Counted from the stretch's first letter, positions 25,768-35,311 are shown. The stretch: DNA of 64,000 bases from JBCCVH01 sp942492555 (GCA_942492555.1 CALOEX010000003.1:62001-126000); one strand, 5' to 3'. Numbers and translations: made by a program. Notes: generated from the letters alone by a model not told the origin.

Positions 25768-28700
25768 TCACACTGCTACTAAACGATTTTCTCCAATATA
25801 AAAAAGAAAGCCATCTACATCTGTATATCCCATTGCTCGTAACGCATCCAAATATCCTCTTACCTGCCTATAATCTTCAGATCGCTCTATGCCTGTTTTA
25901 AAATCTAGCACAACTACTTTCTCTTTTTTAAACATTATTCTATCCGGGCGTAAAGAATCACCATTAGACAACAAAATCTGCTGTTCACATGCAACCTGCC
26001 AATTTCCACTGTACCAATCACTTATCAAATCATGTATCCAAAAGCCTTTTACAACATCCAATACTTCCCTCATTACATCTACAGCAATATATCCAGCCTG
26101 AAGATAAGAGTGTAAAACAGATTCAACATCTTCTTTCACTACTACACGAGACAAAAATGTATGCCACCATGCACCTAACACAACAGCCTCTTCGGTAACA
26201 TGCTCAAACAAATCTCCATAATCTACAGAACCATTGGACAATAGGGGCAAAACTAGCGACTTTTTCCCATTATTTTCCAATTTGCTAAATCGAATTTCAC
26301 CCATAGACCACACTTGCCAAACATCTTCCTTAACTTGATTCCATGACAACTCCATTTTCTCATGTAACAAAACATCATGCAATACTTTGCCCACACTATT
26401 TGTTTCTGCCCAACCCAAGATATAAAGTCCTTTTCTTGCCCGGGTGAAAGCTACATATAATAAATTAAAATGCTCCATGTAAACACGTTGTCGCTCTTGG
26501 TAATAGCCATTTGCATAAAAGGTATCTTTTAAATAAGCACCATAATAGACAGGGACATGGGAAAGATTTTTAAAAGGAGACACTTCACTATGTACCCACA
26601 GCACTGGAGGATGGTGTATTGGATGATCTAATGACCACATGCAAAAAGGAACAATCACCACTTCAAAATCCAAGCCTTTTGCTTGGTGTACTGTCATAAT
26701 ACGCAAACAATCTACCCCACTGCCCTCTGGCAACAAATATTTTTCTCCTTCACGTTCCCACCAATGTAAAAAATCATGTATGTCTCCTTGTAACACACTA
26801 TCATGTGCAACTTCCTGCAATACTTGCAACACACTACTCTCAAGCTCAAACATCTGAATTAAAGAACAAACTAACGCATATAGAGGCATGCGAGCAAAAT
26901 CTGCAATACGATCCAAAAAAAACGCTGGTAAATAATGAGTAGCTACTTCAGCAGACTGCACTCCACACCAGTCATCTACTTCAGCACCTATAACATACCG
27001 CTGATATAAATGCACTAACATGGCTAAAGTTAACTTTTCAGGAGAAGCAATATACTGTAAAGCACACACTAACAACTGCACATAAGGATCTTCACCCAAT
27101 GTACTACGGATAGTTGTTCTAACATTAAACCCTTTCGTACCATACAAGAAAAAAGACTCTGACAAAAAACGGGCATCTTTATTATCACGTACCAACAATA
27201 CAATCTCCCGAAGTGCAGAACCAGCTTCTTGCAAAAGTTTTACTTTATGCATAACACGCTCTACACACATAGTACGCCAATCATCTTTTACTCCTTTTCT
27301 ATCATCTGTTAAAAAGGAGACTTCAACATATCCTTGTTCCACACAGGAATCTTTCTCAGGCAAATCTTGCACCACGTGTGCATATGATTCTTCAACCTCT
27401 TGCAAACTATCTAAACAATTTTTGTCACATGATTTATCCTGAAACATTTTATCATACAAATACTTTTTTACCACAGAGGGGGCAACACTAAAAAATGCAT
27501 TGTTAAAAGCAACGACCACAGGGGCGCTGCGATAGTTGCACCCTAACACTTCACGCTCAATGATATGTGGTGACATATCTTGTTCTACTTGGAACAATAA
27601 AGAGGGATCACCACCACGCCATCCATAAATGGCTTGTTTGATATCTCCTACAAAAAAACCTTTTCCTTTTTTTGTTAAACAATAGCATAAAAAAGACCGA
27701 ATCAGTTGCCACTGTACTCGAGAAACATCTTGAAATTCATCTACCATTATCATATTGTAGTTGACTCCCATTCTTTCATATACCAAAGGCACACTATATT
27801 GCTCTACAATTTTCTGTACTAAACGAGGTAAATGGGCAATGGGTATTTTTTGGGTATGTGCATAAATCTCCTCAAGTGTTTTTTCTAAATGATTTGCTGT
27901 TATAAGTGCATAACGTAGTGATCGCAAAGCTATGTATGTAGCATAATGACGGTGATGTGCATCATAGTAATCTATCAACTCTTTTAAATAGTTTTGCAAA
28001 CTATTGATGTGAGAGGCAAAAAAATCACCATGTCCTTTTTTAAACCAATAACGCGCATTTGTAACAGCCATGCGTACCCGTAACTTAGGTTCAGTCACAC
28101 CATGCATTCCCTGTTTCAAAAAACCCCAAATTCCCTTATTACCCCACACAAAATCCTCTTGGGTCAAACCTGCTTTATCTATTGGTGTCAAAATTTTTTT
28201 TGTAAGTGCCACGTATGTTTTCTCATAATCAATAGCCCATTTCCCCATTTTTTCCAACACTTCTACATAGGTTTTCCACTTGGCAAGAGTACTGTCTCCC
28301 AATTGAAAATCGGGTGCGAACAAAACCGCTTCGGCAAGTGCTCGTATATCTGTAGTGCAATCCCACTGACGCCCATGTTTTATTTTTTCTATGCTGAAAT
28401 CAACTAATGCATTTAAAACAATGCTATCATCATGCAACTTATCCCAAAGTTTTTGTACAGCATCATCGAGTAGGAGTCTTATATTCAACAATATTTCATA
28501 ATCATTTATACAACTGACATCTCCAGCGAAAAAACTAAAAATTTCTTGAAAGAATCCATCTATGGTAGCAACGGCTAATAAATCTTCCTGATGGAGGATT
28601 TTAGACAAGACTTTGGTGGCGCGTGACTGTAAAGTAGTAAAACCAACATTCAATTTTGTCAATAAAGCATTATTGAGCGATGATTTTTCTCCTTGAGCAA

Positions 28701-28878
28701 TATTATTTAAATATTGTATAATACGCTCTTTCATTTCATGTTTAGCCTTATGTGTAAAGGTAATTGCCAATATGTGCTCAAAATTTTCAACTTGTTGTAA
28801 TGCATGGCATAAATAATGAAATACGAGTGTATGGGTTTTACCAGCACCAGCACCTGCATAGCATATGGTTAAAGACAT
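25768..28878 (-). CDS. UvrD/RecB-type helicase with C-terminal PD-(D/E)XK nuclease (AddA/RecB-like)
   Basis: About 1036 residues from the ATG at 28878 (MSLTICYAGAGAGKTHT); the frame opens 11 codons earlier at 28911, but that extension is unlike the family. Superfamily 1A motifs appear in order: Walker A AGAGAGKT at the N-terminus, motif II MVDEFQDVSRVQW, GDIKQAIYGWRGGDPSLLF, LGCNYRSAPVVVAFNN, IMTVHQAKGLDFEVV and LLYVAFTRARKGLYIL. Near the C-terminus, LRPDRIMFKKEKVVVLDFKTG is the RecB-family nuclease motif. Such enzymes process double-strand DNA ends for recombination. AddA normally works with AddB, and no partner gene is present in the window. The gene ends about 270 bp from the Rpn genes. 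Confidence 0.93.
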   Translation of the reverse strand: MSLTICYAGAGAGKTHTLVFHYLCHALQQVENFEHILAITFTHKAKHEMKERIIQYLNNIAQGEKSSLNNALLTKLNVGFTTLQSRATKVLSKILHQEDLLAVATIDGFFQEIFSFFAGDVSCINDYEILLNIRLLLDDAVQKLWDKLHDDSIVLNALVDFSIEKIKHGRQWDCTTDIRALAEAVLFAPDFQLGDSTLAKWKTYVEVLEKMGKWAIDYEKTYVALTKKILTPIDKAGLTQEDFVWGNKGIWGFLKQGMHGVTEPKLRVRMAVTNARYWFKKGHGDFFASHINSLQNYLKELIDYYDAHHRHYATYIALRSLRYALITANHLEKTLEEIYAHTQKIPIAHLPRLVQKIVEQYSVPLVYERMGVNYNMIMVDEFQDVSRVQWQLIRSFLCYCLTKKGKGFFVGDIKQAIYGWRGGDPSLLFQVEQDMSPHIIEREVLGCNYRSAPVVVAFNNAFFSVAPSVVKKYLYDKMFQDKSCDKNCLDSLQEVEESYAHVVQDLPEKDSCVEQGYVEVSFLTDDRKGVKDDWRTMCVERVMHKVKLLQEAGSALREIVLLVRDNKDARFLSESFFLYGTKGFNVRTTIRSTLGEDPYVQLLVCALQYIASPEKLTLAMLVHLYQRYVIGAEVDDWCGVQSAEVATHYLPAFFLDRIADFARMPLYALVCSLIQMFELESSVLQVLQEVAHDSVLQGDIHDFLHWWEREGEKYLLPEGSGVDCLRIMTVHQAKGLDFEVVIVPFCMWSLDHPIHHPPVLWVHSEVSPFKNLSHVPVYYGAYLKDTFYANGYYQERQRVYMEHFNLLYVAFTRARKGLYILGWAETNSVGKVLHDVLLHEKMELSWNQVKEDVWQVWSMGEIRFSKLENNGKKSLVLPLLSNGSVDYGDLFEHVTEEAVVLGAWWHTFLSRVVVKEDVESVLHSYLQAGYIAVDVMREVLDVVKGFWIHDLISDWYSGNWQVACEQQILLSNGDSLRPDRIMFKKEKVVVLDFKTGIERSEDYRQVRGYLDALRAMGYTDVDGFLFYIGENRLVAV

Positions 28879-28931
28879 AGTGAAAAAATAAATAAAGAAA
28901 AAGGTGTTCAATACCTAATAGCTCTCCCAAA

Positions 28932-29582
28932 TTACAACATTTGAAAACATAAGTATTTGATTTTACAACCTTTTTCTAAAAATTTCTTTTCATATACTGT
29001 TTGTAATGCGGTATGTATTGATGTACTATGTGACTTATATAAATCTTCTGTATGGTCAACAAGGGAGTAACCACGTTTTTGCACTATGCCTAAGGTAAAA
29101 TGATACAACGCTGCATTATCTGTTTTGAGATGCACATATCCTCCTATTTTTAAAATTTTTTTGTAAATATCTAAAAATCGCTCGCTGGTGAGTCTTCTTT
29201 TTATATCCCTGTCTTTTATTCTAGGGTCGGGAAAGGTAATGTAGATTGTAGAGACTTCTTCTGGACAAAAAAAATGGTCTAAAATTTCTATACGTGTACG
29301 TAGGAAGGCTACATTGTTCAATTTTTGTACAAGGGCTTCTTGCAGACCTACCCACATGCGTGCTCCTTTGATGTCAACACCAATAAAATTGGTCCTTTCA
29401 TTTTTTGTTGCAAGTCCTAAGGTATAATTGCCTGTCCCACATCCTAATTCTAAGACCAATGGGTGATTATTGTTGAAAAATGTTTTCCACTTTCCTTTTA
29501 TTGTATCAAAAAGAATTTTTCCTGGTTGCAACATGAGGGGATTGGCATCGTTATCTTTAAACCTGTGTTGTTTTTTTCTCAT
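28932..29582 (-). CDS. trmB: tRNA (guanine-N7-)-methyltransferase
   Basis: 216 residues, normal for TrmB, which methylates G46 of tRNAs using S-adenosylmethionine. The SAM-binding motif is LVLELGCGTGNYTLGLA, followed by FIGVDIKGARMWVG. The family signature is IYITFPDPRIKDRDIKRRL, and YVHLKTDN follows. It lies about 50 bp upstream of the helicase gene on the same strand and may share its transcript. Confidence 0.95.
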   Translation of the reverse strand: MRKKQHRFKDNDANPLMLQPGKILFDTIKGKWKTFFNNNHPLVLELGCGTGNYTLGLATKNERTNFIGVDIKGARMWVGLQEALVQKLNNVAFLRTRIEILDHFFCPEEVSTIYITFPDPRIKDRDIKRRLTSERFLDIYKKILKIGGYVHLKTDNAALYHFTLGIVQKRGYSLVDHTEDLYKSHSTSIHTALQTVYEKKFLEKGCKIKYLCFQML

Positions 29583-29887
29583 TGCTAATAGAAATAGGCT
29601 ATTGTTATGGCAAATATAAATTTATATCTAAAAAAATGAAAAATGATGTTTTTTATAAAATAAGGACTCTTTCTTTTTTATAAAAAACATTTCTTGTGAT
29701 TTTCTGCGTTTCTTTGTTCTCTTATGGGGGGTTTTTCTGTTATTTTATTTCTAGTTTTAATCCTGTATGTGTTTCGTTAACCAATGGGAATTATCGAATC
29801 GGGGTTTAGCATACTGATAACGGGTATTGTTAAAAGTTGTTAAAAAGTTTTTTGCAACATTATTATGATGTTGTAACTAATACTCTA
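29583..29887. other. Intergenic region tsf-trmB with inverted repeats
   Basis: 305 bp, no gene seen. It holds a perfect 15-bp inverted repeat (29646-29660 and 29676-29690) and a shorter hairpin just after the tsf stop (about 29852-29875, CAACAT paired with ATGTTG). Either could end transcription of the ribosomal-protein operon, though neither has a canonical GC stem with a T run in the minus direction. Confidence 0.5.
29646..29690. repeat. Perfect 15-bp inverted repeat, possible bidirectional terminator
   Basis: ATGTTTTTTATAAAA at 29646-29660 is the exact reverse complement of 29676-29690, separated by 15 bases. It lies 64 bp upstream of trmB and about 200 bp after tsf. Confidence 0.7.
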
Positions 29888-30727
29888 CTATCTTACTTGC
29901 ATTCTTTTAAATGCTACAACTGCTAATGTTGGGGATTCTTGTTTTAAAAGGTCTGCAATGGTTTGCTTTTCGTTTTTGATGAAAGGTTGTGGGAGTAAGG
30001 TGTTTTCTTTCACGAATTTTTCAATTTCTTTTTTAATAATCATTTCTATGTTTGCGCCTACATTTTGTTTCAAACGATATGCACGAATTATCTCTTCTTC
30101 TTTTTTTAAGACATCTGCTGGAATATCTTGTGCATCAATGGCGATGGGGTCACTGGCAACAATTTGTAAAGCGACATTTTTTGCTACTTCTGTTAGATTG
30201 CATCCGGGAATATTTGCTTGATTTAAACTTACTATGGCGCCAAGTTTGCTACCTGTGTGTAAATAGCAACCTACTAGAGGTCCTTCTAGGATTACATAAT
30301 TTGTTAAGGCTATGTTTTCTTTGAGTTGGCCAGAAAGTTGCAGGAGGATTTCTTGTAGGGAACCTTGTGTAAAAGCAAATGCAAAAAGGTTTTTTTCATT
30401 TGTTATATGATGGTCTAAAGCAATTTTTAATACAGTTTCGCCAACATGTATAAAGGGTTCACTGTTGGCTGCAAAATCTGTTTCACTATGTAGCATAAAC
30501 ATGATACCGTATTTTTTCTCTTTATGTACGCCCATAAAAATGCGGCCTTGGTGCATTTCCATATTGGCACGTTTATTGGCAATTTTTTGTCCTTCTTTAC
30601 GAAGGAGTTCTATGGCGGTGTCATAGTTGCCATTTGCTTGAATGAGGGCTTCACGACATTTGGAAATACCTAGCATTGTGGCTTTACGTAATTTTAAAAT
30701 TTGGTTTTTGTCTATATGTACATTCAT
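29888..30727 (-). CDS. tsf: Translation elongation factor Ts
   Basis: 279 residues, usual length. EF-Ts recycles EF-Tu by driving GDP release. The N-terminal UBA-like segment ILKLRKATMLGISKCREALI and the sequence RKEGQKIANKRANMEMHQGRI match the family, as does HSETDFAANSEPF (the conserved ETDFVA region). It is the last gene of the rplM-rpsI-rpsB-tsf cluster, 29 bp after rpsB. The core domain shows IVASDPIAIDAQDIP, where most bacteria have A.P..v....vp. Confidence 0.96.
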   Translation of the reverse strand: MNVHIDKNQILKLRKATMLGISKCREALIQANGNYDTAIELLRKEGQKIANKRANMEMHQGRIFMGVHKEKKYGIMFMLHSETDFAANSEPFIHVGETVLKIALDHHITNEKNLFAFAFTQGSLQEILLQLSGQLKENIALTNYVILEGPLVGCYLHTGSKLGAIVSLNQANIPGCNLTEVAKNVALQIVASDPIAIDAQDIPADVLKKEEEIIRAYRLKQNVGANIEMIIKKEIEKFVKENTLLPQPFIKNEKQTIADLLKQESPTLAVVAFKRMQVR

Positions 30728-30756
30728 GGTATGAAATTTTTAATACAAATAAGTTT

Positions 30757-31515
30757 TTATTTGTATGTTTCTTGAACTTTATTTTCTTCTGTGGATTGGG
30801 ATTTATATTTTTTTTGTTTTTCGGATTCCCATGTTTTTAATCCTTCTTCCATTTGTTGGTACATGTATTCCATGATTACTTGAATGGATAAGATAGTATC
30901 GTCATTGCCGGGAATTGGATAAGTGATATAACGACAAGAGGAGTTGGAATCTACAATGCCAAATACAGGAATGTTAAGTTTGTTTGCTTCTTTGACTGCT
31001 GTCATCTCTTTCATTGCATCTACAACGAAGAAAGCTCCCGGTAATTTTTTTAACATGGAAATACCTGAGAGAAGTGTAGATAATTTTTTTCTTTTGCGAT
31101 CGGTAATTAACTTTTCTTTTTTTGTTAAGTGTGCATAGATAGGGTCTTCGTGTTGTTTTTCAAAATCAGAAAGTTTTTTTAGGAGCTTTTTGATGGTAAT
31201 GAAGTTTGTGGCGGTACCTCCTAGCCATCTTTGTGCTACTACATAGGGTTGCTTCAATTTTGTAGCAACTTCTTCTACAATGTCTTTAGCTTGTTTTTTT
31301 CTTCCTATAAAGAGGATTTTTTGACCTGTTGAAATGATGTTTTTCATTTCTTCACCAGCGGTTTTTAGGCACTCTATTGTTTTGTCTACATCAATAATAT
31401 GTCTTCCCTCTTCTTTCATAAAGAGGTAGGGTCGGAAGTCCGGACTCCATTTTTCTGCTAAATGCCCATGGTGCACACCTGCATCCAACAAGGCTTGTCT
31501 ATCGATTGTTGTCAT
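30757..31515 (-). CDS. rpsB: 30S ribosomal protein S2
   Basis: 252 residues. The family start LLDAGVHHGHLAEKWSPDFRPYLF is clear (most S2 proteins read FGH where this has HGH), with later blocks VAQRWLGGTATNFITIKK and GAFFVVDAMKEMTAVKEANKLNIP, then GIVDSNSSCRYITYPIPGND. The C-terminus is a charged extension. It sits 16 bp after rpsI and 29 bp before tsf, the conserved order in Bacteroidetes. Confidence 0.97.
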   Translation of the reverse strand: MTTIDRQALLDAGVHHGHLAEKWSPDFRPYLFMKEEGRHIIDVDKTIECLKTAGEEMKNIISTGQKILFIGRKKQAKDIVEEVATKLKQPYVVAQRWLGGTATNFITIKKLLKKLSDFEKQHEDPIYAHLTKKEKLITDRKRKKLSTLLSGISMLKKLPGAFFVVDAMKEMTAVKEANKLNIPVFGIVDSNSSCRYITYPIPGNDDTILSIQVIMEYMYQQMEEGLKTWESEKQKKYKSQSTEENKVQETYK

Positions 31516-31531
31516 GGTTCATATGTTTTTT

Positions 31532-31921
31532 TTATCGTTTACGGAAGGGTTTATCTTTACGTGCTTTACGCAAACCTGGTTTTTTACGCTCTACTTTTCT
31601 AGCATCTCGTGTCAAAAAACCGTGGTCTCGAAGTATTGGCCGTGCAGATGCATCTATGGTAACGAGCGCTTTGCTAATTGCAAGCCTGATGGCACCTAGT
31701 TGTCCTGTAATACCTCCTCCCATAACACGGATTACGAAATCGTATTTTTTTTCTTTTTCAAGGATTTGTAGGGGTTTGATAATAACATCTTGATATATTT
31801 CACTGGGGAAATATACCTGTAAAGGTTTTTCATTGATGGTGATATCTCCTTTTCCATCTCTTAAAAAAGCTTTTGCTGTAGATGTTTTTCTACGTCCAAC
31901 ACCTTGTACTATCATAGCCAT
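31532..31921 (-). CDS. rpsI: 30S ribosomal protein S9
   Basis: 129 residues. GVGRRKTSTAKAFLRDGKGD opens the protein, VRVMGGG-type sequence (FVIRVMGGGITGQLGAIRLA) lies in the middle, and the basic tail ends KPFRKR, as expected for S9, whose C-terminus reaches the ribosomal P-site. It lies 13 bp after rplM. Confidence 0.97.
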   Translation of the reverse strand: MAMIVQGVGRRKTSTAKAFLRDGKGDITINEKPLQVYFPSEIYQDVIIKPLQILEKEKKYDFVIRVMGGGITGQLGAIRLAISKALVTIDASARPILRDHGFLTRDARKVERKKPGLRKARKDKPFRKR

Positions 31922-31934
31922 ATATACTTATTTA

Positions 31935-32402
31935 TTAATGATGTGATTGTTGTATTTGTCCAGCATGTGGATGATCTTTACCTGCATAAACTTTCAGTTT
32001 AGTAAACAATTGTCTAGCGAGTTTATTTTTGGGCAACATTCCTCGTACTGCTTTTTCTAAAATACGTTCTGGATATTTGTTACGCAACTGGGCAGGAGTG
32101 GTAGCACGTTGTCCTCCAGGATAACCAGTATAGGACAAATAGCGTTTATTTTTTTCTTTTTTACCAGTGAATAAAATTTTTTCTGCATTGGTAACAACCA
32201 CATGTACACCACAGTCTACATGTGGGGTATAAAAGGGTTTATCTTTACCACGTAGCAAAATAGCTATGTGAGTAGCTAAACGTCCTACGATTTGATTGGT
32301 GGCGTCTATATGGATCCATACTTGGCGTACCATGCTTTTGTTGACGCTTTTTGTTGTGTGTAATACAATCTTTTCTTTTTTCATTGCGGTGATTGTTAGC
32401 AT
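31935..32402 (-). CDS. rplM: 50S ribosomal protein L13
   Basis: 155 residues from ATG at 32402; ATG at 32384 (MKKEKIVLHT) is an equally good start and gives 149 residues. Family blocks are WIHIDATNQIVGRLATHIA, LLRGKDKPFYTPHVDCG and AVRGMLPKNKLARQLF. First gene of rplM-rpsI-rpsB-tsf. A small hairpin (TGGGA at 32402-32406 pairing with TCCCA at 32413-32417) overlaps the upstream start codon and could matter for regulation. Confidence 0.97.
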   Translation of the reverse strand: MLTITAMKKEKIVLHTTKSVNKSMVRQVWIHIDATNQIVGRLATHIAILLRGKDKPFYTPHVDCGVHVVVTNAEKILFTGKKEKNKRYLSYTGYPGGQRATTPAQLRNKYPERILEKAVRGMLPKNKLARQLFTKLKVYAGKDHPHAGQIQQSHH

Positions 32403-32670
32403 GGGAAAAACATCCCAATTTTAGTGCTTTTTATTTAAATGTATCTCATTTTGCAAAAATTCAGCTGTTTGTTTGTATTGTTTTTCCTGCTTTATGGGGA
32501 AGTGATTTTTTTTCCAGGGTTTTGCATTTTTGATTTCTGTACTACAAAGGTACGCTTTGTGTGTTAAAAAAGCAACAATACTGTGCAACATGTTCCTTAT
32601 TTTCTTTTTTTTGATTTTTTTGCAAAAAAAGAAACAAAGTGATTAAGATTGTATACAACAATTTCAAAAC
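32403..32670. promoter_or_regulatory. Divergent promoter region between rplM operon and sod-prmC
   Basis: 268 bp. For sod, a TTTG at 32619-32622 followed 21 bases later by TAAGATTG at 32644-32651 approximates the Bacteroidetes -33 (TTTG) and -7 (TAnnTTTG) elements. For the rplM operon, TACATTTA on the minus strand (32443-32436) resembles a -7 element without a clear -33. Both are eye matches only. Confidence 0.35.
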
Positions 32671-32673
32671 TTG

Positions 32674-33321
32674 ATGATTATGAAAGTACAATTCTCACTA
32701 ATGCCACTTCCGTATGCTTATGATGCACTGGATCCTTACATAGATGCACGTACAATGGAACTACATTATACCAAGCACCATCAGGGGTATTTGGATAACC
32801 TTAATCTTGAACTCGAAAAAATGCACGGTCCTGGTTTTCTACAAGAATCTTATTCTATTAAAGCATTAACCAAGTTTTTTGCAGGAAGCAATGCAGTTTT
32901 TCGCTATAACGTAGGGGGTTATTACAACCATGAGCTTTTTTGGGAAGGTATGACGCCATATCCTCAGCAAAAATTAGGTGTTGAGATAAAACATCTGATG
33001 GAAAAGTACTTTGGTGGACAAAAAAACTTCATAGAGGCCTTTACAGCAAAAGCCTTAAGTTTGCTTGGTCCAGGATGGACATGGCTTTGTTCCGATATTG
33101 ACAACAAGCTCCACATTATTAACACACCTTTACAAGACAATCCTTTTATGATTTCTCCAAAGGAAGACCTAGTACCTATACTTGCGCTGGATATGTGGGA
33201 ACATGCTTATTATTTAAAATACCAAAATAAGAAGCAGGAGTACATCAAGGCATTTTGGAATGTAGTAGACTGGGAAGGCTTAGCTAGACGCTATGAAACC
33301 TATTATAGAAGCATTATATAA
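32674..33321 (+). CDS. sodB: Superoxide dismutase, Fe/Mn type
   Basis: 215 residues from ATG at 32674; the longest frame begins at TTG 32671, and ATG 32680 is also possible. It converts superoxide to H2O2 and O2. Metal ligands are visible: H in MELHYTKHHQGY, H in GGYYNHELFW, and D and H in LALDMWEHAYYLKY. The stop codon overlaps the prmC start (TAATG), so the two genes are translationally coupled. Fe versus Mn preference is not certain. A divergent promoter region lies upstream. Confidence 0.95.
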   Translation: MIMKVQFSLMPLPYAYDALDPYIDARTMELHYTKHHQGYLDNLNLELEKMHGPGFLQESYSIKALTKFFAGSNAVFRYNVGGYYNHELFWEGMTPYPQQKLGVEIKHLMEKYFGGQKNFIEAFTAKALSLLGPGWTWLCSDIDNKLHIINTPLQDNPFMISPKEDLVPILALDMWEHAYYLKYQNKKQEYIKAFWNVVDWEGLARRYETYYRSII

Positions 33322-34190
33322 TGCCTATGTTTGCAAAAAGTGCTGTGGCATGGTTTCAAGATGTTTGTAACGAGCTAAAAAACATATCTTTTCCAGAAAA
33401 AAAAGATATGGCTAAGCGATTGTTAGAGCATTATAGTGATTACACCATAGAAAAGCACATCTTAGAAACACCTATGTCTCTCAATGATGCACAGCAAAAA
33501 ATGCTACAAAAAGCGTGTGATCGTCTCAATAAAGATGAGCCTCTGCAATATGTACTTGGCTATACATATTTTCATGGTCATCTTTTTACTGTTACACCAC
33601 ATGTTCTTATCCCGAGACCTACTACGGAGGAAATGGTAGCTTTTGTGTTGAGATGGATGCAAAACAAAAATATCAAAGTACTTGATTTGTGTACAGGAAG
33701 TGGATGTATTGCTATCAGTTTGGCAAAAAGCAGTTCTTATATAGAGGTGGATGCTGTTGATATTAGTGAAAAGGCTTTACAAATAGCTAAAAAAAATGCG
33801 AAGGCTCATAGAGTAATCATTGGTTTTTACAAAAAAGACATTTTGCAAGAATCTCTGCCCAACAAAAAGTGGCACTTGATTGTTAGCAATCCACCTTATA
33901 TCCCTCATAAAGAAAAAAATACTATAGCACTAAGAGTGTACAACTACGAGCCTCATCAGGCTCTTTTTGTGCCTGATAGCAATCCGCTTATCTTTTATAA
34001 ACATATTATAAAACTGGCAAAAACGCATTTGTATCCAGGGGGTATTACTTGTGTGGAAGTACATGAAAATTTTGCAGATGAAGTCTCTATGCTTTTTCAA
34101 GAAGCTTGGTTTACATCCATAACAGTTCATTGTGACCTACAGCGCAAAAAAAGATGGATTACTGCACAAAAACAGATAGTTATGACCTGA
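33321..34190 (+). CDS. prmC: Release factor glutamine methyltransferase PrmC
   Basis: 289 residues. PrmC methylates the GGQ glutamine of peptide release factors using SAM. The SAM-binding motif is VLDLCTGSGCIAISLA and the catalytic signature NPPY lies in LIVSNPPYIPHKEK. The N-terminal helical domain and RPTTEEMVAFVLRWM before the motif also fit. Its ATG overlaps the sod stop by one base. A perfect hairpin follows the stop. Confidence 0.95.
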   Translation: MPMFAKSAVAWFQDVCNELKNISFPEKKDMAKRLLEHYSDYTIEKHILETPMSLNDAQQKMLQKACDRLNKDEPLQYVLGYTYFHGHLFTVTPHVLIPRPTTEEMVAFVLRWMQNKNIKVLDLCTGSGCIAISLAKSSSYIEVDAVDISEKALQIAKKNAKAHRVIIGFYKKDILQESLPNKKWHLIVSNPPYIPHKEKNTIALRVYNYEPHQALFVPDSNPLIFYKHIIKLAKTHLYPGGITCVEVHENFADEVSMLFQEAWFTSITVHCDLQRKKRWITAQKQIVMT

Positions 34191-34193
34191 AAA

Positions 34194-34217
34194 GTACTTT
34201 TTTGATAAAAAAAGTAC
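34194..34217. terminator. Hairpin after prmC
   Basis: GTACTTTTTT at 34194-34203 pairs perfectly with 34208-34217 around a GATA loop, four bases after the prmC stop. The stem is AT-rich, so strength is uncertain. Confidence 0.5.
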
Positions 34218-34242
34218 CAATGCTATACAATTAAAAACATAA

Positions 34243-34261
34243 AGGGCAAACCCTATTTTTT
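34243..34261 (+). terminator. Weak rho-independent-like terminator upstream of nrdB
   Basis: AGGG (34243-34246) and CCCT (34251-34254) form a short stem followed by A and a run of T. It lies between prmC and nrdB and could separate their transcripts. Confidence 0.35.
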
Positions 34262-34312
34262 TCATATGAAATTGTTTAACTTCGCCTGTCATAATCTTAA
34301 AACAGTCACATC

Positions 34313-35311
34313 ATGAACATTGGTAGCAATAATCCTATAGAACCTATATTGCAAGACAATCCTAATAGATTCGTTCTTTTGCCCATCAAACACCCAGATA
34401 TTTGGGAATACTACAAAAAAGCCGAAGCGAGCTTTTGGACAGCAGAAGAAATAGATTTGCAACAAGATCTTAAAGACTGGGAAAACCTCACAGCACAAGA
34501 ACAACACTTCATCAAAATAGTTTTGGCATTTTTCGCTGCTAGTGATGGTATTGTCAACGAGAATTTGGCAGGTAATTTTGCCAAACAAGTACAGCTTCCA
34601 GAAGCACGTTGCTTTTATGGATTTCAAATCGCTATGGAAAACATCCACTCGGAGGTATACGCACTGCTGATAGATACTTATATCAAAGATCCCAAAGAAA
34701 AAAAACATCTTTTCAATGCCTTGGAATCTGTAGCCTCTGTTAAAGAAAAAGCATCTTGGGCATTACATTGGATCAATGGAAAGCGTGGTTTTGTAGAATT
34801 GCTCATTGCTTTTGCCGTTGTAGAGGGCATTTTTTTCTCCGCAAGTTTCTGTGCTATTTTCTGGCTTAAAAAACGGGGTATTATGCCAGGGCTTACTTTT
34901 TCTAATGAGCTCATATCACGTGATGAAGGATTGCATACGGATTTTGCTTGTATGCTTTATCGCGATCATATCAAAAATAAACTTCCTGTTCAAGAGGTTA
35001 TCGACATCGTAACAAGTGGATTAGAAGCAGAAAAAAAATTCATTTTAGAAGCGTTGCCTGTAGAGCTTATTGGTATGAATGCTTCTTTGATGAAAGAATA
35101 CATGGAATTTGTAACGGATAGACTTCTGGTAGCCTTAGGATGCCCCAAAGTATACAATGCGCAAAACCCCTTCCCATGGATGGAAATGATATCGCTACAA
35201 GGCAAAACAAACTTTTTTGAAAAACGTGTAGGCGAGTATAAAAAAGCAGGGATAAACATTCAAAAAGACCAAGAAAACCCCACTCATTTTTCCTTGGAAG
35301 AAGAATTTTAA
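34313..35311 (+). CDS. nrdB: Ribonucleotide reductase class I, beta subunit
   Basis: 332 residues. NrdB houses the metal centre and radical that drive ribonucleotide reduction with NrdA. Metal ligands lie in FWTAEEIDL, VNENLAGN, AMENIHSEVYALLIDTYI and FSNELISRDEGLHTDFA. The Tyr in HSEVY occupies the radical-tyrosine position of eukaryote-type R2 proteins, so this is a tyrosyl-radical type and not the Phe-bearing type of Chlamydia. It lies 57 bp upstream of nrdA and is probably co-transcribed with it. Confidence 0.96.
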   Translation: MNIGSNNPIEPILQDNPNRFVLLPIKHPDIWEYYKKAEASFWTAEEIDLQQDLKDWENLTAQEQHFIKIVLAFFAASDGIVNENLAGNFAKQVQLPEARCFYGFQIAMENIHSEVYALLIDTYIKDPKEKKHLFNALESVASVKEKASWALHWINGKRGFVELLIAFAVVEGIFFSASFCAIFWLKKRGIMPGLTFSNELISRDEGLHTDFACMLYRDHIKNKLPVQEVIDIVTSGLEAEKKFILEALPVELIGMNASLMKEYMEFVTDRLLVALGCPKVYNAQNPFPWMEMISLQGKTNFFEKRVGEYKKAGINIQKDQENPTHFSLEEEF

